Shown here in pieces: positions 55,591-60,000 of a stretch of 60,000 bases of DNA. Position 1 is the stretch's first letter. Each line of letters opens with the position of its first letter. Made by a program: the position numbers and the translations under genes. The DNA is from Lineus longissimus (lineage: Eukaryota; Nemertea; Pilidiophora; Heteronemertea; Lineidae): contig NC_088319.1 in NCBI RefSeq assembly GCF_910592395.1, forward strand, positions 3,164,001 through 3,224,000, read 5' to 3'. The notes under the pieces are model-generated. The model made no database searches and was not told where the DNA came from. It worked only from the letters and a program-made list of their open reading frames with translations.

Positions 55591-55768
55591 TACAGTGGAA
55601 CGTACCTTAGCGGACACCTCTCTATTGAGGACAACCTCTCTATCAAGGACACTAGTTTTGGTCCCAAATTAATATTGGTTGTTTCTATTCAGTTTGACCT
55701 CTCTAATCAGGACACCTCTCTATTAAGGACAGTACTTCTCAGTCCCAAGGGTGTCCTTAATAGATACT
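55591..55768. mobile_element. Pogo/Tigger-like MITE fragment
   Basis: It begins TACAGTGGAACGTACC, with repeated 'cctctctatt.aggac' units in both orientations and 'tttggtccca', and ends 'gtgtccttaatagat'. The right terminal repeat is incomplete. It is related to the relic at 905-1050. Confidence 0.7.
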
Positions 55769-56850
55769 TTTAAGTATTCTAAAATACCTGGATTTAGAAC
55801 GAACCGCACTTTACAGTGTAAATGCGATATGTGCAGACGAAGCCTCGTTCTGAATTCAGCGGTTATGGTTAGGCAACCGTAATCGCTTGGGTTGGTGCAA
55901 AATGTGGAAGCAGTCAAAAAGCATTTAAAACCACGTTTTTCGTTGTTTAATTTGAGATGCGTGTGTCTGGGGGGGGGGGGGGGGGTGGGGGGTGGGGGGG
56001 GGGCTCAATTAGTAGTACGATATGAAGGTAGAAGAACCGACGTCAGAGGGTTAAATTACGGCTGAAGGGTATCATATATATAGAGAATTATATCGAGAAA
56101 AAACACGAACGATTGCGCAATTATTTCGGGAATTTGTCTGATTAGTCCGAGCAGCGATGCAATGAGAGCACCATCAAGGTATTGATGTTTACCGAGGATC
56201 AATCTATAAAGTAGGCGCTATCATATTGATCCGCAACCTCTGTAATGATGAAATGCCTGGGAATGCCATCTCTAGATAACGAGCTGTTTTGCAAGTTCTC
56301 AATTGCTGGGATTATGATGAATGATCGACTTTAACATTTCACGACCCCTTATGCGACTAAACTTTTTTTGGCCTTCGAGGATATGAAAAGGGCGATTACC
56401 TTTCAAAACTTAACTTTTAAACACTATAATCTACCTGGTTATTTCTGCTTTGTTCTTTTACCTTCCGCACAAAATATAGTGCCATCTTCGACTAAAGCGT
56501 GTTAATTAGTTCCATAATTTGATGGTACAATTAATAACAGGAGCTCTAAAACAATCTTTTTGTGTCAAGGATGCAAGCCATTGGCCGAAGAATGCCATGA
56601 TCGACAGAAAGACGAGTAGTTTAAGTAATTGCACAAGACATGCAGTTTGATTATTTTAATTATTTCTATAATTCATTTTTTCTCTCCACTATCATCATGC
56701 CATTTTTCGATGACACGTCACAGCGCTATCCCGATCCCGATCTCGGAAACGGGTTAGCACAATCGCGATGATAAACAATGGAGGATGTAACCAGTGATGA
56801 TATCTCACGCAATATCCGATACACATTGATCAAATCAGGAAAATATTTGA

Positions 56851-57091
56851 TAATACACCATAATTTGCCACGACATGCTTCTACCTGCTTCCTTGTGTCA
56901 TCACTCAATGATGTCATATCAACGCGATCATAACGGAAGTATACAATTTAACAAGAATAACTATTGAATAAATATTCGTTAATACACCGTAATTTGCCAC
57001 CACATGCTTCGACCAGCTTCCTTGTGTCATCACTCAATGATGTCATATCAGCGCGATTATAACGGAAGTATACAATTTAACAAGAATAACA
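56851..57091. repeat. Tandem duplication, 128-bp period
   Basis: 'taatacacc.taatttgccac.acatgctt' through 'ggaagtatacaatttaacaag' occurs twice (from 56851 and from 56979). The two copies differ at only a few sites; the first has extra sequence at its end. Confidence 0.85.
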
Positions 57092-59009
57092 TGTCTCATG
57101 AGTGCAAAGTTGGCCAGCTAGCTACCATCCCCCCTTCCCGCGTAATGCAGAGTTGCACGTCAAATTTACTATTGGTCAAATTGCAGCTCATACAGACACA
57201 AAATTGATCATCCACCCAACTATGTCGAAACGATGTGTACAAAATATATTTTTATATGCAGTCCAATTCCATTTGTTTTTCCCAAAAATACCTTAAAATA
57301 AATTATCACTAATGAGACCTTAATAATGCGAACATCTGCGAAAGAATAATATTCATACCAGCGAATCCCGATCATAAAAATTGGTAAAATGACATCACCA
57401 GCACACTATAATATTTAAGGTTAATATAAATGATGCCATGAAAGAATTCATTCTTTGCTGTCTCCAACTTCACTTCCACCGAAAAAAGTCAATATAGTTT
57501 AATGGCTATCGAGACCTTATAGCACGCATCTGTGACAAAGCAGTCATAAATATCATATATAGAGTAGAGCGCTGATCATATATCAATGTTTGGTTTATCG
57601 ATTGCTTTATTGACTGATACAAGAATGACACATTATTCTGGTATTTGATATTGTAATCAAAAATACAAAAGTACTGACATCAATTAACAAATACTATAGG
57701 TTTACAGGATGTCCCAAAAGAAATATAATTCTTCATGATCCGGGAACCTCGTCAAATGCCTGAGCGGCAATAGCTATAGGCCCGTGTGCGTATTTTGACG
57801 TTCTGAAATTCACTTGTGACTCTGTGATTTTGACCTACATCAAAAGTTTTGTAACATGTCAAGAACTTTAAAAATTTACTTCCCTTTCTCCATTCGAGAT
57901 GTTAGCAAATGTACAGGCCAACACAGGCAATTAGGCCTGCTAAATCTATGAGGTAAGAAGGTAGGGTATTTTCACTGCCAATATCTTCAATAACATACCA
58001 CGGCATAATAAGCCTAAGTATAAATACTATTTACACGCTAAAACTTCTCATTTATCAGTCTACATATAATTATTGCTCATCAATCGTTTAAGTAACCTTG
58101 GAGTTCTTTGAATTGGAAAGTCGATTGTGCGGGAGGCGTATATAGTTTGGAAAGGTTAAACTAGGGATGTTTAGTATTTCAAGGGTATTTCAATAAATTC
58201 ATTGAGATACTCTTGTATTTCAAAGCCCACCCATCAATCATTCTCATAACATTCAAGCATATTATCTCTGCCCGTATTGGCGTCCATTGCACGTGTATTG
58301 CATGTATGACACACACTCACGCAGCAAGTGTGCTCTAACAAAATGCCATAAATCTCATGATTTCTTTAAAAGTTTCGATTCTCTTCTAATGTAACCCTGT
58401 CAAATATTCCTAAGGTGAATTTATATTCGTTTTTTGAGCAAATGATAACTGTTCAAGGGCCAAAACCCAGCTCGCTTCAAATCACCGTCTGCACGAACGA
58501 ACCAAATCACACTGCCATATCTACACGCTACAAAAATAGTGCCAATAGAAACAAAAACAACCACCTCTATTCAGGAGAATTTCTTAAGACATGGACTTGA
58601 AATACACTTTGTCAACCTTTTTGATTTTTAAGAAAAAAGGCGTACAGTAGTTACGTGGATGAGCGATTTCACCACATTTAGATTGCAATGGCGGTCAATC
58701 CGAGCAGATATAGGACAGCGCCTCACCACAATCACTGCCGTTCCGGGGTATGCTTATTCAGACCCTTGTATGAGGCGAAGTTAGCAAAAGTTCTACAGTG
58801 AGGGGAAGTGGTGCAACGATGTGGAAGGTGTCGAAAAACAGAAATCCACTATAACTGACAGGCCTACGGGCCTAGAGCTGAACGCACAGGCAAGGGAAGC
58901 ACGAGTAGGCCTACACGCTGAGAACATGCTGACTACCAACATCAGGAATTCGAGAAATCAGTCTCTTTAAATAGCCCATGACTGACAGTGAAAAGGCCGA
59001 AACAACATG

Positions 59010-59369
59010 CTAGTGAGTTTCACTTGAAGGAGTGAGCAGCTTTTTACTTGAGTACATGTATGCTCCACATCCGTTTCACTGAAGTAAACTAGTTTTCTCG
59101 TTTCCTAATTGTGTTTCATTTTCAGCTCCTAGATGGAGGGTGATTGGGAAGCCGAGCTTGGTAATAATGCCCTTAATAACGCCATTGGCCCTTTAGTGTG
59201 AATTTCACTTAAAGGAATGAGCGGTTTTTTACTTCAGTATGTTCTTCTTTTGTTTCACTAGTAAATTAGTTTTCTATTTTTCCAATTGTGTTTCAGCTCT
59301 TAGACGGAGGGTGACTGTGGGAAGCCGCAGCTTGACACCAATGCCCTTATAATGCCATTGGCCCTTTAA
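59010..59369. repeat. Tandem duplication, about 180-bp period
   Basis: Two units begin 'agtttcacttgaaggagtga' (59014) and 'aatttcacttaaaggaatga' (59202), and each ends 'gccattggcccttta'. Each unit contains 'aattgtgtttca' then 'cagctc.tag', resembling a splice acceptor. No open frame of note follows, so coding use is doubtful. Confidence 0.75.
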
Positions 59370-60000
59370 TGAAAATGAGCCAGAATCCTAAACAGCATTC
59401 TTCTTTTAAAGGTAGGCGCGATAATACAACAAATAATTGAAAACACGAATACAGAAAACAAAAACGATACTAACCTTCGAGATTTCGATCAATACGTTTC
59501 TATAAATATGCTAGGCCCCATGCCACGAGATCATTTTGCGTACGCACATCCTACAAACAGTATATACATCCAGTGGTCTTTCTAAGGCTATCCTACTTCC
59601 CTTTCAATACATAAATAAAATGCGAATAAAAGTCGAAACATCGAAATACAAAGTAACAAAATCAACCGCATCCAAATTAGGTCATCACGCCCGTTTGGTT
59701 CGCAACAATGAGATATCAAGTTGTCATTCGGTTATATTCGTGCGATTTGTGTAATCCATTTGAGATCTCGTGTTGCGCTCATTTCATGATTACGGTTGTC
59801 GGTTCGAAGAGCGTGGGCTGGCGCCAGGTTACACACAAAGTTATAAATGGAGCAACGAACCTCGCTTCCATATCGTTGCCGGGGCAACGGACACGTGCTC
59901 TTATGCAAGGTTTTATCAGAAGTGATTGCCAGATATTGCGAAGTTTGATTCAAAGAAGCTTCCGTTACTCGGAAGACGCGTCTTGGTTTACGCTGTCAAT

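Larger units (their letters stand above)
55769..60000. other. Gene-free stretch at the right edge
   Basis: No gene I can support. It contains a G-rich tract (about 55971-56001) and two tandem duplications listed separately (56851-57091 and 59010-59369). The remainder is AT-rich with no recognisable repeat or coding sequence. Confidence 0.5.

Overview
This is a eukaryotic nuclear window from a bilaterian, most likely a marine invertebrate. It has one multi-exon gene with GT-AG introns, no operon structure, and intergenic and intronic DNA dominated by transposable elements of kinds common in marine invertebrates (BEL/Pao, ISL2EU-like THAP/YqaJ transposons, foldback elements, a tRNA-derived SINE, CR1/L2-like fragments). 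I cannot name the species from the sequence.

The only host gene I can fully support is a class C GPCR of the metabotropic glutamate receptor family on the minus strand. It starts at an ATG at 40354-40356 and stops at 12049-12051. Eight coding exons join in phase into a 954-residue protein with a signal peptide, a Venus-flytrap domain, a cysteine-rich domain, seven membrane segments and a Ser-rich tail. Intron 1 is about 20.4 kb and holds a complete BEL/Pao retrotransposon. Residues that hold the alpha-amino-acid part of the ligand are conserved, but three that contact the side chain of glutamate are not.

Region by region: 1-2157 has no gene (one pogo/Tigger-like relic). 2158 to about 9,770 is a decayed ISL2EU-like DNA transposon with two convergent genes, a THAP-DDE transposase on the plus strand and a SWIM-YqaJ nuclease on the minus strand. 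It was later hit by a 1.1 kb 'gctcacct' element, by a MITE of its own family, and by a foldback element inside that MITE. 10145-10446 is a tRNA-derived SINE; 10590-11500 holds relics of the 'gctcacct' element. 12049-40356 is the receptor gene. Inside its intron 1 are a 717-bp inverted repeat, the BEL element (26679-34775) nested in a MITE with 9-bp target duplications (26250-34886), a short MITE, a 47-bp tandem array and a possible extra exon. 40357-60000 is intergenic or unassigned: palindromic MITEs, a third copy of the ISL2EU-family MITE carrying a 2.3 kb foldback element (47269-49937), a LINE 3' end, inverted repeats and tandem duplications.

The insertion history can be read directly. Three copies of one roughly 367-bp MITE share their ends with the ISL2EU-like element. 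Two of them were each later disrupted by a different giant foldback element. One MITE sits inside the coding sequence of the ISL2EU nuclease, and removing it with one AT dinucleotide restores the frame, which fixes the target duplication as 2 bp.
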